Part shown: positions 1-7,227 of the stretch, in pieces | Layout: the number at the start of each line of letters is the position of its first letter | Position numbering within the stretch: the first letter of the stretch is position 1 | Assembly (NCBI RefSeq): GCF_000264785.1 | Contig: NZ_AFJI01000113.1 | Location: 1 to 64,000, forward strand | Length of the DNA stretch: 64,000 nt | Reading direction: 5' to 3' | Source of the DNA: Edwardsiella ictaluri ATCC 33202 | GTDB lineage: Bacteria > Pseudomonadota > Gammaproteobacteria > Enterobacterales > Enterobacteriaceae | Notes under the pieces: model-generated | What the model was told of the DNA's origin: nothing | The model's database searches: none | The model's input: only the letters and a program-made list of their open reading frames with translations | Made by a program: the position numbers and the translations under genes

Positions 1-2
1 CC

Positions 3-443
3 ATCAGCAAAAACCACGCAATGATCGTCATTGAAGACTTGAAGGTTGCCAACATGTCAAAGTCGGCAGCGGGTACGGTAAGCCAGCATGGGCGCAACGT
101 CCGTGCAAAATCAGGCTTAAACCGTTCGATATTAGATCAGGGGTGGTACGAACTTCGCCGCCAGCTTGAGTACAAACAGCTCTGGCGCGGTGGTCAGGTT
201 CTGGCAGTACCTCCGGCATATACCAGCCAGCGTTGCGCGTGCTGTGGTCATACAGCGAAAGAAAACCGCCAGTCACAAAGTCGGTTCGAGTGTCTGGAAT
301 GTGGATATACAGAGAACGCCGATATAAACGGCGCTCGCAATATTTTAGCGGCGGGGCACGCCGCGTTAGCCTGTGGAGAGATGGCAGCGTTAGGCCGCTC
401 GATGAAGCAGGAACCCACCGAGGCGAGTCAGACTTCGGTCTGA
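3..443 (+). CDS. tnpB: TnpB-like RNA-guided nuclease (OrfB), 5' end outside the window
   Basis: The reading frame is open from the first bases, so the first visible ATG at 21 is internal. TnpB proteins are RNA-guided DNA nucleases of IS200/IS605 elements and the ancestors of Cas12. The visible C-terminal part contains the RuvC-II glutamate context (VIEDLKV), a four-cysteine zinc finger (CACCGH followed by CLECGY) and the RuvC-III aspartate context (NADINGARN). All late catalytic motifs are therefore kept and the visible part looks undamaged. The stop codon lies inside a UUCG-capped hairpin of the element's right end, as expected where the guide RNA scaffold overlaps the end of the gene. Whether the N-terminal half is intact cannot be seen. 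Confidence 0.85.
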   Translation: MSKNHAMIVIEDLKVANMSKSAAGTVSQHGRNVRAKSGLNRSILDQGWYELRRQLEYKQLWRGGQVLAVPPAYTSQRCACCGHTAKENRQSQSRFECLECGYTENADINGARNILAAGHAALACGEMAALGRSMKQEPTEASQTSV

Positions 444-486
444 ACGCGGTAGGAATCCTCGCCCTTTAGGGCGGGGAGGATGTCAA
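428..486 (+). ncRNA. Candidate reRNA/omegaRNA scaffold at the tnpB right end
   Basis: A 6-bp stem capped by TTCG (428-433 with 438-443) overlaps the tnpB stop codon. A second stem (457-464 with 469-476, loop TTTA, one G-T pair) follows 13 bases later, and GATGTCAA ends the element. In characterised TnpB systems the guide RNA runs through this region and its guide is copied from the flanking DNA. The guide here would begin at about 487, just upstream of hypT. Transcription and processing are inferred. Confidence 0.55.
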
Positions 487-513
487 CGCAGATGATAACG
501 CGCCACGCCGGGG

Positions 514-519
514 TATAAT
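514..519 (+). promoter_or_regulatory. Candidate -10 element upstream of hypT
   Basis: A consensus TATAAT lies 70 bases before the hypT start and about 27 bases beyond the insertion element's end. No good -35 hexamer is seen at 16-18 bp spacing, so expression may need an activator, or the upstream half may have been altered by the insertion. Confidence 0.4.
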
Positions 520-589
520 CAGCGCAGGTTTCGGGGGCGGCGCGCGCGGCGCGGCGGCGGATCAATCGCGATGGCGGCGGAGAAAGGGC

Positions 590-1516
590 ATGGAGCGGGT
601 AGGCTATGGGCAGGGGCATAATATTGAAACCAAATGGCTGTACGATTTTTTAACGCTGGAGGAATGCCGAAATTTTTCCCAGGCCGCCATGCGGCGCAAT
701 GTCTCCCAGTCTGCGTTTAGCCGCCGTATTCAATCGTTGGAGCAGGCCTGTGGCGTCGTGCTGTTTGACCGCAGCATATCGCCGCTGCAGCTGACCGGGC
801 AGGGGAAAATTTTTCATTCACAGGTGCGCAGCCTGCTGCAGCAGCTGGAGAGCAATCTGGCCGGGCTGCGATCGGGAGGGGATCCGGCCCAGCAGCGGAT
901 CGCGATCGCGGCGGCCCACTCCCTGTCGCTGGGGCTGCTGCCCTCGCTGGTGAAGCGGCTGCCGACGCCGTTCAGCTATACGGTCGAGGCTATCGACGTG
1001 GACAGGGCCGTCGATACGCTGCGCGAGGGAAAGAGCGATTTTATCTTTTCCTATCATGACGATAACCTGCTGCAGACGCCGTTTGCCCACATTCATCTCT
1101 TCTCCTCTCAGCTGTTTCCGGTATGCGCCGCCGATCGGCTCGGTCAGCCGCTATACCGGCTGGATCAGGCCGATGCGCCGCTGCTGAATTACACCGCCAA
1201 CTCCTACATGGGGCGGCAGGTTAATCGGGTGCTGGCGCGCGATACGTCGCTGAACTTTCGTACCGTCTTCGTCTCGTCGATGAGTGAGCTGCTCAAGCAG
1301 GTGGCGCTGGATGGCTCGGGGATCGCCTGGCTGCCGGGCTACGGCATTCGTCAGGAGCTGGCGCAGGGGCGTCTGGTCGCCCTCGACAGTCAGGCTCTGC
1401 TGATCCCGATCGATGCCTATGCCTACCGCCTGGATACCCGGCTGAGCCAGAGCATGGAGCGTTTCTGGCAGCTGCTGGGTGAGCTGTTCAGCGCCCGGGC
1501 GGGGGAGATGGAATAG
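590..1516 (+). CDS. hypT: Hypochlorite-responsive LysR-type regulator HypT (YjiE)
   Basis: This is a 308-residue LysR-type regulator with an N-terminal winged helix (about 15-75, including SAFSRRIQSLE) and a C-terminal effector domain. The stretches HNIETKWLYDFLTLE and SSMSELLKQVALDG match E. coli HypT as I recall it, and the alignment is offset by one residue. HypT protects cells against HOCl and is activated by oxidation of methionines. Of the three sensor methionines known in E. coli (123, 206, 230), the second and third are kept here (M207 in SYMGR, M231 in SSMSE), while the first is leucine (L124). The chosen ATG matches the N-terminus of the E. coli protein. The gene is monocistronic and convergent with the racemase gene. 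Confidence 0.9.
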   Translation: MERVGYGQGHNIETKWLYDFLTLEECRNFSQAAMRRNVSQSAFSRRIQSLEQACGVVLFDRSISPLQLTGQGKIFHSQVRSLLQQLESNLAGLRSGGDPAQQRIAIAAAHSLSLGLLPSLVKRLPTPFSYTVEAIDVDRAVDTLREGKSDFIFSYHDDNLLQTPFAHIHLFSSQLFPVCAADRLGQPLYRLDQADAPLLNYTANSYMGRQVNRVLARDTSLNFRTVFVSSMSELLKQVALDGSGIAWLPGYGIRQELAQGRLVALDSQALLIPIDAYAYRLDTRLSQSMERFWQLLGELFSARAGEME

Positions 1517-1683
1517 CTGCGCCCTGGGGCGGGGCAGACGCCGCGGGGCGTACCCAGCCCGCCGCACAGGCCGATGCCGACCCCCAAGAAGATTGCATTC
1601 AGCAACGATGATGTCTGGCCATACCATACGGGCTTTCAGAGGCAGTGCAATGCCCTTTAGTGGAGAGGGGGCGACGCTGCGGG

Positions 1684-2403
1684 TTATTGCGCCAGGAGGT
1701 CTGTCTGCCCGACGCGTTTTTCATACCAGCGGATACCGGCCCGTACCAGCGCCCCCGTCGATTCGATATAGCGCTCTGGCTGCTCTCTCAGCGCCTTGGC
1801 CAGGATCACCGGCACCTCGGTACAGCCCAGTACGATGATCTGCGCGCCGCGGGCGAACAGCGCGTCGGCCTGCCGCGCCATGAGCCGGCGGGCATGCCCG
1901 GCGTCGCCGGCCTTGAGGGCGTAGATGCTTTCCATGACCTGTTCCTGCCCCCCGCGATCGGGGGCGATGCAGCGCAGGCCGTGCGCCTCGATGGCCTGCT
2001 GATACAGTCCCATATACAGCGTGGCGTCGGTGGCCAGCAGGCCGATGTGGCGCTGACCGCTGGCGCACACCTCGTTCAGGGTCGCCCCGACGATGTTAAG
2101 CAGCTCGACGTGACAGGACTGGCGCAGCTCATCAAACCAAAAGTGGGCGGTATTGCAGGGGATCACGATACACTCGGCCCCGGCCTGCTCCAGACGCTGT
2201 AAATAGTCACGCATCGCCGGCAGCGGCGAATGGCCCTCCTGCATCAGCGCGGCGCTTCTGTCTGGAATATCCGGGATGGAGGAGATCAGTAGCGGAATGT
2301 GCTGCTGATCGCGGCGCGCGCTGGTAAAAGTGACGAACTTATTGAACATATCCACGGTGGCGGCTGGCCCCATGCCGCCCAATACGCCAATTAACCCTTT
2401 CAC
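1684..2403 (-). CDS. Aspartate/glutamate racemase family protein
   Basis: The 239-residue protein has the two-domain Asp/Glu racemase fold with both catalytic cysteines: C83 in PCNTAH and C194 in GCTE. The N-terminal GVLGGMGP loop is also typical. Such enzymes interconvert L and D amino acids (Asp, Glu or broad specificity) without PLP, one cysteine acting on each face of the substrate. The length is normal and no signal peptide is present, so it is cytosolic. It is transcribed alone, convergent with hypT. The exact substrate is not predictable; it is more like the aspartate racemase branch than E. coli YgeA. Confidence 0.85.
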   Translation of the reverse strand: MKGLIGVLGGMGPAATVDMFNKFVTFTSARRDQQHIPLLISSIPDIPDRSAALMQEGHSPLPAMRDYLQRLEQAGAECIVIPCNTAHFWFDELRQSCHVELLNIVGATLNEVCASGQRHIGLLATDATLYMGLYQQAIEAHGLRCIAPDRGGQEQVMESIYALKAGDAGHARRLMARQADALFARGAQIIVLGCTEVPVILAKALREQPERYIESTGALVRAGIRWYEKRVGQTDLLAQ

Positions 2404-2859
2404 GCTGTTTCCCCCGCTTGACTGAATACGCTGTCTACGGCCAGGGCGTGCCGGGGCACGTCATGGCGTCTTGACAGAATAGTAGGCGTCGGAGTGCCTC
2501 CGGGGGAAATGCAATAAAACGCGTATCAATGCAAATTACACATATGATGGCTGGGTATGGATGGTGTCATAGTGGGCTGTCACCTATTACCATACGGTTT
2601 TGATAGGATTTTATTACTTGGTGTGGTGCGGCGGCATCATGCGAAAAAGGCTTGATATATGCAAACAACGCATAATTCGCGGCGCTTGCGCGGGCGCTGT
2701 AACCGGGTGCTACCCGGTTACAGCGGCGGGTGCGATAGTGGAGATCGGCATAAAATAATGCTTATGGCTCAGCAGGATGAATGCATTGCATTGTCTTGGG
2801 TGAGCTCTTACACTCATGACGGTCCGTTTACCATCTGCCCTTAATGTGAGGAGTCTGTC
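2404..2859. other. Intergenic region with regulatory palindromes
   Basis: No convincing gene is seen in these 456 bases between the divergent racemase and small-protein genes. The left part holds a palindrome (CGTGCC-GG-GGCACG, 2447-2460) close to the racemase start. The right part holds a very strong hairpin at 2695-2725. A 61-codon frame at 2659-2844 runs through that hairpin and has no family resemblance, so it is not called. Confidence 0.5.
2695..2725. repeat. Perfect 14-bp inverted repeat, 3-base loop
   Basis: The arms 2695-2708 and 2712-2725 are exact reverse complements separated by GCT. No T-run follows on either strand, so it is not an ordinary intrinsic terminator. It lies about 135 bases before the small gene at 2860 and could be an mRNA leader structure or an operator. 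Confidence 0.7.
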
Positions 2860-3105
2860 ATGGATATTAAAATCAGTATCGCTGATACCTGCTTTGAACA
2901 CCTTTCCGCCACGGAGTATGACGCCTACGTTGCAGAGCTGGGAGCGCGGGTGAAAGAGGTATACCCGGAGAGCAGTCTGCTGATCGTGCATGACGGCGAT
3001 GAAACGACGTTTACCGCAGAGGGCTTTCACGATAACGAGGAAGTGCGCATCGTGCTCCATGAGCTGCAGCAGGATGTGCTGCAGCACGGCCACTGGCGCA
3101 GCTGA
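2860..3105 (+). CDS. Small acidic protein of unknown function (81 aa)
   Basis: An ATG preceded by a good ribosome binding site (GAGGAG, 7 bases upstream) opens an 81-residue frame rich in Asp and Glu (for example HDGDE and ELQQD). There is no signal peptide, membrane segment or recognisable motif. The C-terminus is short and polar (HGHWRS). Codon use resembles the neighbouring chromosomal genes. I do not recognise the family. The strong hairpin upstream suggests leader-mediated control, which is inference. Confidence 0.6.
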   Translation: MDIKISIADTCFEHLSATEYDAYVAELGARVKEVYPESSLLIVHDGDETTFTAEGFHDNEEVRIVLHELQQDVLQHGHWRS

Positions 3106-3253
3106 TTGCCCGCGTGATCTCGTAGGGAGCGGCGCTACCGCTCCCCGCCCTTAATCTCTCCTTGCCACGCCGTCCTGTCCGTCTCCCGCCCCTGTCCCCA
3201 TCTAAAAAGCCCGGTGTGATCACGTTGCCCGCCTTTGGCCGTTGTCGGAGTAG

Positions 3254-3277
3254 CGTCATATATTTATATATATAGCG
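3254..3277. promoter_or_regulatory. Candidate ModE operator
   Basis: Two inverted half-sites of the form CGnnATATAT and ATATATnnCG are separated by four bases and centred about 36 bp before the ABC operon. ModE, the molybdate-sensing repressor, binds palindromes of CG-TATATA type, so the match agrees with the predicted molybdate or tungstate substrate of the downstream genes. The half-sites deviate slightly from the E. coli modA operator. Confidence 0.5.
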
Positions 3278-3301
3278 ATTGGATCGGCCGGGGAGGACGG
3301 A

Positions 3302-4054
3302 GTGAATATGAAATGGCGTGTAGGGTTAGGGATGGCGTTACTGTGGGGCTGGGGGGCACTGGCCGCCGCGGCAGAGCTGCATTTGTACGCCGGCGCCGGC
3401 CTGCGGGAGCCGGTAGAGGTGGTGGTCAGCGCCTTTGAGAAGCAGAGCGGCCACCGGGTGACGGTAGAGTACGGCGGATCGGGGCAGCTGCTGACGCGCA
3501 TTAACCTGACGCGCGCCGGCGATCTGTTTCTGCCCGGTTCGGCCGACTATGTCGAGCGCCTGCGCGCTCAGGGAAGGGTGGCCTTCTCCGCGCCGCTGGT
3601 GCTGCATACGCCGGTGATGGTGGTGCGGCGGGATACCGGCGCCCAGGTGGAGACGCTGGCGCAGCTGGCGCAAAGCCCGCTGAGGATCGGGATGGGCGAT
3701 CCGCACGCCATTGCGCTGGGGCGCAGCGGCGATGCGCTGCTGGAGGCCAGCGGATACGGTCAGGCGCTGCGCAGCAGGGTGGTGGTTCAGGCGACGACGA
3801 TTAAACAGCTGCTGCTGTATGTGCTCAACGGCGACGTGGATGCCGCGGTGATCGGGCGGGCGGATGCCATGCGCCACCGCGATCGGCTGCGCCTGCTGCC
3901 GACGCCGCCCGGGGTGCCGCAGGAGGTGGCGACGATCGCGGTGCTGCAGGGCAGCGATCAGGCCCCGGCGGCCCGGGCGCTGGCGGAGTACTTCGCCTCG
4001 CCCCAGGGGATCCGCGCGTTCACCGATCGCGGCTATTTGCCGCTGGCGAAGTAG
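3302..4054 (+). CDS. Molybdate/tungstate-type ABC transporter substrate-binding protein
   Basis: A signal peptide (about 1-24, ending AALAAAA) precedes a mature ModA-like periplasmic binding protein. It starts with ELHLYAGAGLREPVEVV, the position where ModA proteins carry their oxyanion-binding loop, followed by FEKQSGHRVTVEYGGSGQL and a late GDVDAAVIG segment. The length, 250 residues, is normal. The start is either the GTG at 3302 or the ATG six bases later; GGAGGACGGA lies just upstream of both. It is the first gene of a three-gene ABC operon behind a ModE-like site. Tungstate or another oxyanion is possible, because this branch is distant from E. coli ModA. Confidence 0.8.
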   Translation: MNMKWRVGLGMALLWGWGALAAAAELHLYAGAGLREPVEVVVSAFEKQSGHRVTVEYGGSGQLLTRINLTRAGDLFLPGSADYVERLRAQGRVAFSAPLVLHTPVMVVRRDTGAQVETLAQLAQSPLRIGMGDPHAIALGRSGDALLEASGYGQALRSRVVVQATTIKQLLLYVLNGDVDAAVIGRADAMRHRDRLRLLPTPPGVPQEVATIAVLQGSDQAPAARALAEYFASPQGIRAFTDRGYLPLAK

Positions 4055-4060
4055 CGTCCG

Positions 4061-4849
4061 GTGCGCGCGCTGGCGCTGCTGCCCCTGTTGCTGCTGCTGG
4101 CGCTGATCGTCGGTTCGCTGGCCTCCCTGCTGGGGCAGATCGATCTTGCCATGCTGGCGGCGCTGCTGCGCGATCCAGAGATCCGCTTCGCGCTGGGGCT
4201 CTCTCTGTCGACGGCGCTGCTGTCGCTGGCGCTGGCCTGTCTGATTGCGCTGCCGGCGGCCTGGGCAATGGTACGGGTGCCGCTGCCGGGAAAACGCTGG
4301 CTTAATCTGCTGCTCGATTTGCCGATGGTGACGCCACCGCTGGTGACCGGCATCGGCCTGCTGCTGCTGCTGGGACATCAGGGGCCGCTGGGGGGCTGGC
4401 TGCCCGGGCTGGCGCAGCGGCTCTTTTCCCCACTGGGGATCGTGATCGCCCAGACCTATGTCGCCACGGCGATTTTGCTGCGCAGCGCCGGCGCCGCCCT
4501 GGCCAGCATCGATCGCGCCTGGCTGGAGACCGCCCATAATCTGGGGCTGGCGCCGCTGGCGACCTTTCTGCTGGTGGAGATCCCGCTGGTGTGGCGCGCC
4601 CTGGTCAGCGGGGCGGTGCTGGCCCTGTCGCGGGCGCTGGGGGAGTTTGGCGCCACACTGATGCTGGCGGGGGCGACGCGGATGAAAACGGAAACCCTGC
4701 CGATCGCCGTGTATCTGAATATCGCCGGCGGCGACTTCTCCGCCGCGGTCGGCTGCGCCCTGCTGCTGATCCTGCTGGCGTTTGCCCTGCTGCTACTGCT
4801 GCACGGCGTGCGCCCGCCGGAGGAAAAGGGGAAATATGCTGCATATTGA
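4061..4849 (+). CDS. ModB-type ABC transporter permease
   Basis: This 262-residue inner-membrane protein has about five or six hydrophobic segments and carries the EAA loop characteristic of importer permeases (ETAHNLGLAPLATF, then SRALGEFGATLMLAG, a strong ModB-family signature). It starts with GTG six bases after the binding-protein stop, and its end overlaps the ATPase start by 14 bases, which indicates translational coupling. It forms the membrane channel for the oxyanion delivered by the binding protein. Confidence 0.85.
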   Translation: MRALALLPLLLLLALIVGSLASLLGQIDLAMLAALLRDPEIRFALGLSLSTALLSLALACLIALPAAWAMVRVPLPGKRWLNLLLDLPMVTPPLVTGIGLLLLLGHQGPLGGWLPGLAQRLFSPLGIVIAQTYVATAILLRSAGAALASIDRAWLETAHNLGLAPLATFLLVEIPLVWRALVSGAVLALSRALGEFGATLMLAGATRMKTETLPIAVYLNIAGGDFSAAVGCALLLILLAFALLLLLHGVRPPEEKGKYAAY

Positions 4850-5456
4850 TGCGCTGCACTGTGCGATCCTGCGCGGCGTCAGCCTGTCCGCCGCCGCCGC
4901 GGGCTGTACCGCCGTCTGCGGGGCCTCGGGCAGCGGCAAGAGCACCCTGCTGCGGGCGATCGCCGGCCATCTGCCGTACCGGGGCAGCGTGCGCGTGGCG
5001 GGACGCCCTATCGATGGGCTGCCGCCCTGGCGTCGCCCCTGCCGCCACCTGAATCAGCGGCTGTATCTATTTCCGTTTCTCAGCGTAGAGCAGAATCTGG
5101 CGCTGGCGCAGTTTGCGACCGGGCGACCGCGCTGCGCAGAGGATCGCCTGTCGCTGCTCCGGGAGCTGGAGGTGGACCATCTGGCGCAGCGCTATCCCCG
5201 GCAGCTGTCCGGCGGCGAGCAGCAGCGGGTCGCGCTGGCGCGCGCCCTGGTGAGCGCCCCGCCGCTGCTGCTGCTGGATGAGCCCTTCTCCAGCCTGGAC
5301 TGGCCCCTGCGTCGGCGGCTGTGGGACTGTCTGCGCCGGGTGCAGCGCCAGCGCGCCATGACGCTGCTGTTGGTTAGCCACGAGCCGCGCGAGGTCGATG
5401 CCCTGGCCGATGCCTGCTATCAGCTACAGGCGGGGCAGCTGTGGCGCCTGACCTAG
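4836..5456 (+). CDS. ModC-type ABC transporter ATPase
   Basis: The 206-residue ATPase shows Walker A (GASGSGKST), a Q-loop (NQRLYLFPF), the signature LSGGEQQRVALARAL, Walker B (LLLLDEP) and the switch histidine (VSHEP). It is short because it ends after the nucleotide-binding domain and lacks the C-terminal Mop/TOBE domain found in classical ModC. The ATG at 4836, with AGGAAAAGGGG just upstream and overlapping the permease end, is preferred over an in-frame upstream ATG at 4782. The missing Mop domain is notable because a stand-alone di-Mop protein is encoded at 24847. Confidence 0.85.
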   Translation: MLHIDALHCAILRGVSLSAAAAGCTAVCGASGSGKSTLLRAIAGHLPYRGSVRVAGRPIDGLPPWRRPCRHLNQRLYLFPFLSVEQNLALAQFATGRPRCAEDRLSLLRELEVDHLAQRYPRQLSGGEQQRVALARALVSAPPLLLLDEPFSSLDWPLRRRLWDCLRRVQRQRAMTLLLVSHEPREVDALADACYQLQAGQLWRLT

Positions 5457-5495
5457 CGCGTCCGCGATGGCGTCCGGACGCCGATCGGCTATGCT

Positions 5496-5558
5496 GTGGA
5501 CGGTGTGGACGGTGTGGACGGTGTGGACGGTGTGGACGGTGTGGACGGTGTGGACGGT
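5496..5558. repeat. Seven perfect copies of a 9-bp tandem repeat (GTGGACGGT)
   Basis: Seven exact GTGGACGGT units lie between the ABC ATPase stop and the start of the DUF1275 gene, inside its presumed leader. Such tracts change copy number by slippage. Because the unit is 9 bp, changes do not alter the reading frame; read in the frame of the downstream gene it would encode repeated Trp-Thr-Val. The distance from any promoter to the ribosome binding site would change. Confidence 0.95.
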
Positions 5559-5583
5559 GCGGTTGGTCTTGAGGGGGCGCGGG

Positions 5584-6155
5584 ATGGATAATCGGATTCG
5601 GGTATTGCTGCTGCTGACGCTGGTCGGCGGGTTTGCCGATGCGGGCGCGTTTGTCCTGCTGGGCACCTTTACCGGCCATATCACCGGGAATGCGGTGCTG
5701 GCGATGATCTATCTGGCGCAGGGACGCTGGCTGACGCTGGGCTACTGCGCCGTGGCGCTGGTCTGCTTCCTGCTGGGCACCTATTGGGGGAGTCGCTGGC
5801 GCCTGCGTCGGATGACGGACAGCGATACGCGGCGCATTGCGCCGCTGCTGTCGGGACTCTGGCGCTGGGGCTGCAGAACGGCGTGATCCAGCGCCTGGAT
5901 ACTACCAAGGTGTACCCGACCTACATCACCGGAATGTCGACATCGCTGATCAACAGCCTGACGGCGGGGCGGGCGGCGCCGGATCGCCCGGCCCGTGCGA
6001 CGCTGCTCTGCGGTATTTTGGGGTTTGTCGGCAGCGCATTGCTGGGGGGAACCCTGACCGACCGCTTTGGCGCGGTCGGTTTTAGCGCGCTTGGTATACT
6101 GCTGCTGGCGGCCGCCCTGCTGAGCCGCCGCATCGCCGGGACGCCGGGCGGCTGA
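5584..6155 (+). pseudogene. DUF1275 (B. subtilis YoaK-type) membrane protein, frameshifted
   Basis: The first frame from the ATG at 5584 (GAGGGGG upstream) encodes the conserved DUF1275 N-terminus, including DAGAFVLLGTFTGHITGN, and three hydrophobic segments, then ends at TGA 5884-5886. The family's second half (LALGLQNGVIQRL, YPTYITGMSTSL, three further hydrophobic segments) continues in a different frame to 6155. A single missing base between about 5845 and 5865 explains this. The two pieces together equal a normal 190-residue protein. It is either a recent pseudogene or a sequencing error; the function of the family is unknown. Confidence 0.8.
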
Positions 6156-6167
6156 CGACGCGGGGGG

Positions 6168-7058
6168 TTACAGGAACTCGGCGGCGCGGAATTTGGCCAG
6201 CGCGTCGGCCTTTTGCTGGGTCGTCATCGGGCGCAGCGGACGGCGCGGATCGCCGACGTCGATGCCGTGCAGCTGCATGGCGACCTTGCCCGCGGCGACG
6301 CCGCCGTATTCGACCAGCACCCGGATGATGGCGATCACTTTATCCATGCACTGGGCGACATCCTGCATATCGCCGCGGCGGAAGCTCTCGATCAGGCGCA
6401 AGTAGAGCGGTGCGGCGTAGTTGTAGGTGCTGCCGACGGCGCTGGTGGCGCCGCAGGCAAGCCCGGCGGGCATAAACTCATCGACGCCGAACGGAATATC
6501 GAAGCGGCCGTTCTCTACCCGCAGGCAGCGCTGGTACTCATACATATCGCTGGCATTGAACTTCATGCCGCTCAGGTTGGGAATGCGCCCGGAGGCACTT
6601 TGCAGGAAGCGCTCCATGTCGATGCTCAGGCCGGACATGCTGGAGTGATAGTAATAAAAACCTTTATCCGGCGCGGCCCCGGCCACCAGACGACAGTATT
6701 CGACCAGGTCATCCACGCTGGCCGGTTTAAAGAAGCAGGGGCCGATCACGGAGGTCGCCATGATATCCAGGGTGTTGGCATGACGCGCCAGCGTCACGGC
6801 GTCGGCAATGCTCAGCGCCCCGGTATGCACGATCAGATCCAGCTTGCCCTGACTGGCGTCGACCCAGCGTTCGGCGATGCGCATACGCTCTTCCACCGAA
6901 CACTGAATCCCCTCGCCGGTGGTGCCCAAAACATAGGCGCCGGTGACGCCATCAGCGATCAGGTGTTCGGCAATCCGGTCGATGACCGGGTAGTTAACGC
7001 TGCCGTCAGCTTTAAACGGGGTATGCGGTGCAGCGATCAAACCGGTTAGCTTTTTCAT
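6168..7058 (-). CDS. nanA: N-acetylneuraminate lyase (DHDPS/NAL family aldolase)
   Basis: The 296-residue TIM-barrel aldolase has GTTGEG (45-50) in the carboxylate-binding loop, Y137 within FYYYHSS and the Schiff-base lysine K166 in GMKFNASD. It is expected to cleave N-acetylneuraminate to N-acetylmannosamine and pyruvate in the cytosol. The ATG at 7058, preceded by AAAAGGATG, is used; a longer upstream frame has no family support. The neighbouring sialic acid symporter and RpiR regulator support this substrate over other members of the family. It is divergent in sequence from E. coli NanA. Confidence 0.85.
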   Translation of the reverse strand: MKKLTGLIAAPHTPFKADGSVNYPVIDRIAEHLIADGVTGAYVLGTTGEGIQCSVEERMRIAERWVDASQGKLDLIVHTGALSIADAVTLARHANTLDIMATSVIGPCFFKPASVDDLVEYCRLVAGAAPDKGFYYYHSSMSGLSIDMERFLQSASGRIPNLSGMKFNASDMYEYQRCLRVENGRFDIPFGVDEFMPAGLACGATSAVGSTYNYAAPLYLRLIESFRRGDMQDVAQCMDKVIAIIRVLVEYGGVAAGKVAMQLHGIDVGDPRRPLRPMTTQQKADALAKFRAAEFL

Positions 7059-7101
7059 GCCAGCATCCTTTTGGAGTTGTCTTGTTTTTTGATTTAATTG
7101 T

Positions 7102-7118
7102 ATGGAGTCTGGCTCCAT
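7102..7118. promoter_or_regulatory. Inverted repeat in the nanA upstream region
   Basis: ATGGAG and CTCCAT form a perfect 6-bp inverted repeat around TCTGG, 44 bases before the nanA start. It is a candidate operator for the adjacent RpiR-type regulator; a GCTCCG/CGGAGC repeat before siaT has a related core. This is inference from position only. Confidence 0.3.
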
Positions 7119-7227
7119 TTTAGGGGGTGATCCGGCGGCCCGCAACCGCCGTGGCGCGTGACGAGGGGAGATTTTCGTTAAACTGTGAGCTGCTGCATTT
7201 TTTTGCCCGCCGGGTGCGGGCAGCCGC

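Larger units (their letters stand above)
1..486 (+). mobile_element. IS200/IS605-family element, right part
   Basis: The left edge of the window cuts this element. It holds the end of a tnpB-type gene, followed within 45 bases by a GC-rich hairpin and the sequence GATGTCAA, a typical subterminal arrangement for IS605/IS1341 right ends. No tnpA is visible, so this may be a TnpB-only element. The right boundary is placed at about 486; the exact cleavage point is inferred. Host sequence with the hypT promoter follows directly. Confidence 0.75.

Noticed and set aside
2659-2844. 61-codon frame upstream of the small gene
   Set aside because: It runs through the strong hairpin, has no ribosome binding site and no resemblance to known proteins.
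3338-4537. Long minus-strand open frame of about 400 codons opposite the ABC genes
   Set aside because: Gln/Arg/His-rich composition typical of antisense frames in GC-rich genes; the plus strand encodes clear transporter proteins.
5467-5583. N-terminal Trp-Thr-Val repeat extension of the DUF1275 protein
   Set aside because: The family starts at the ATG at 5584, which has its own ribosome site. The repeat is in the leader and is probably not translated.
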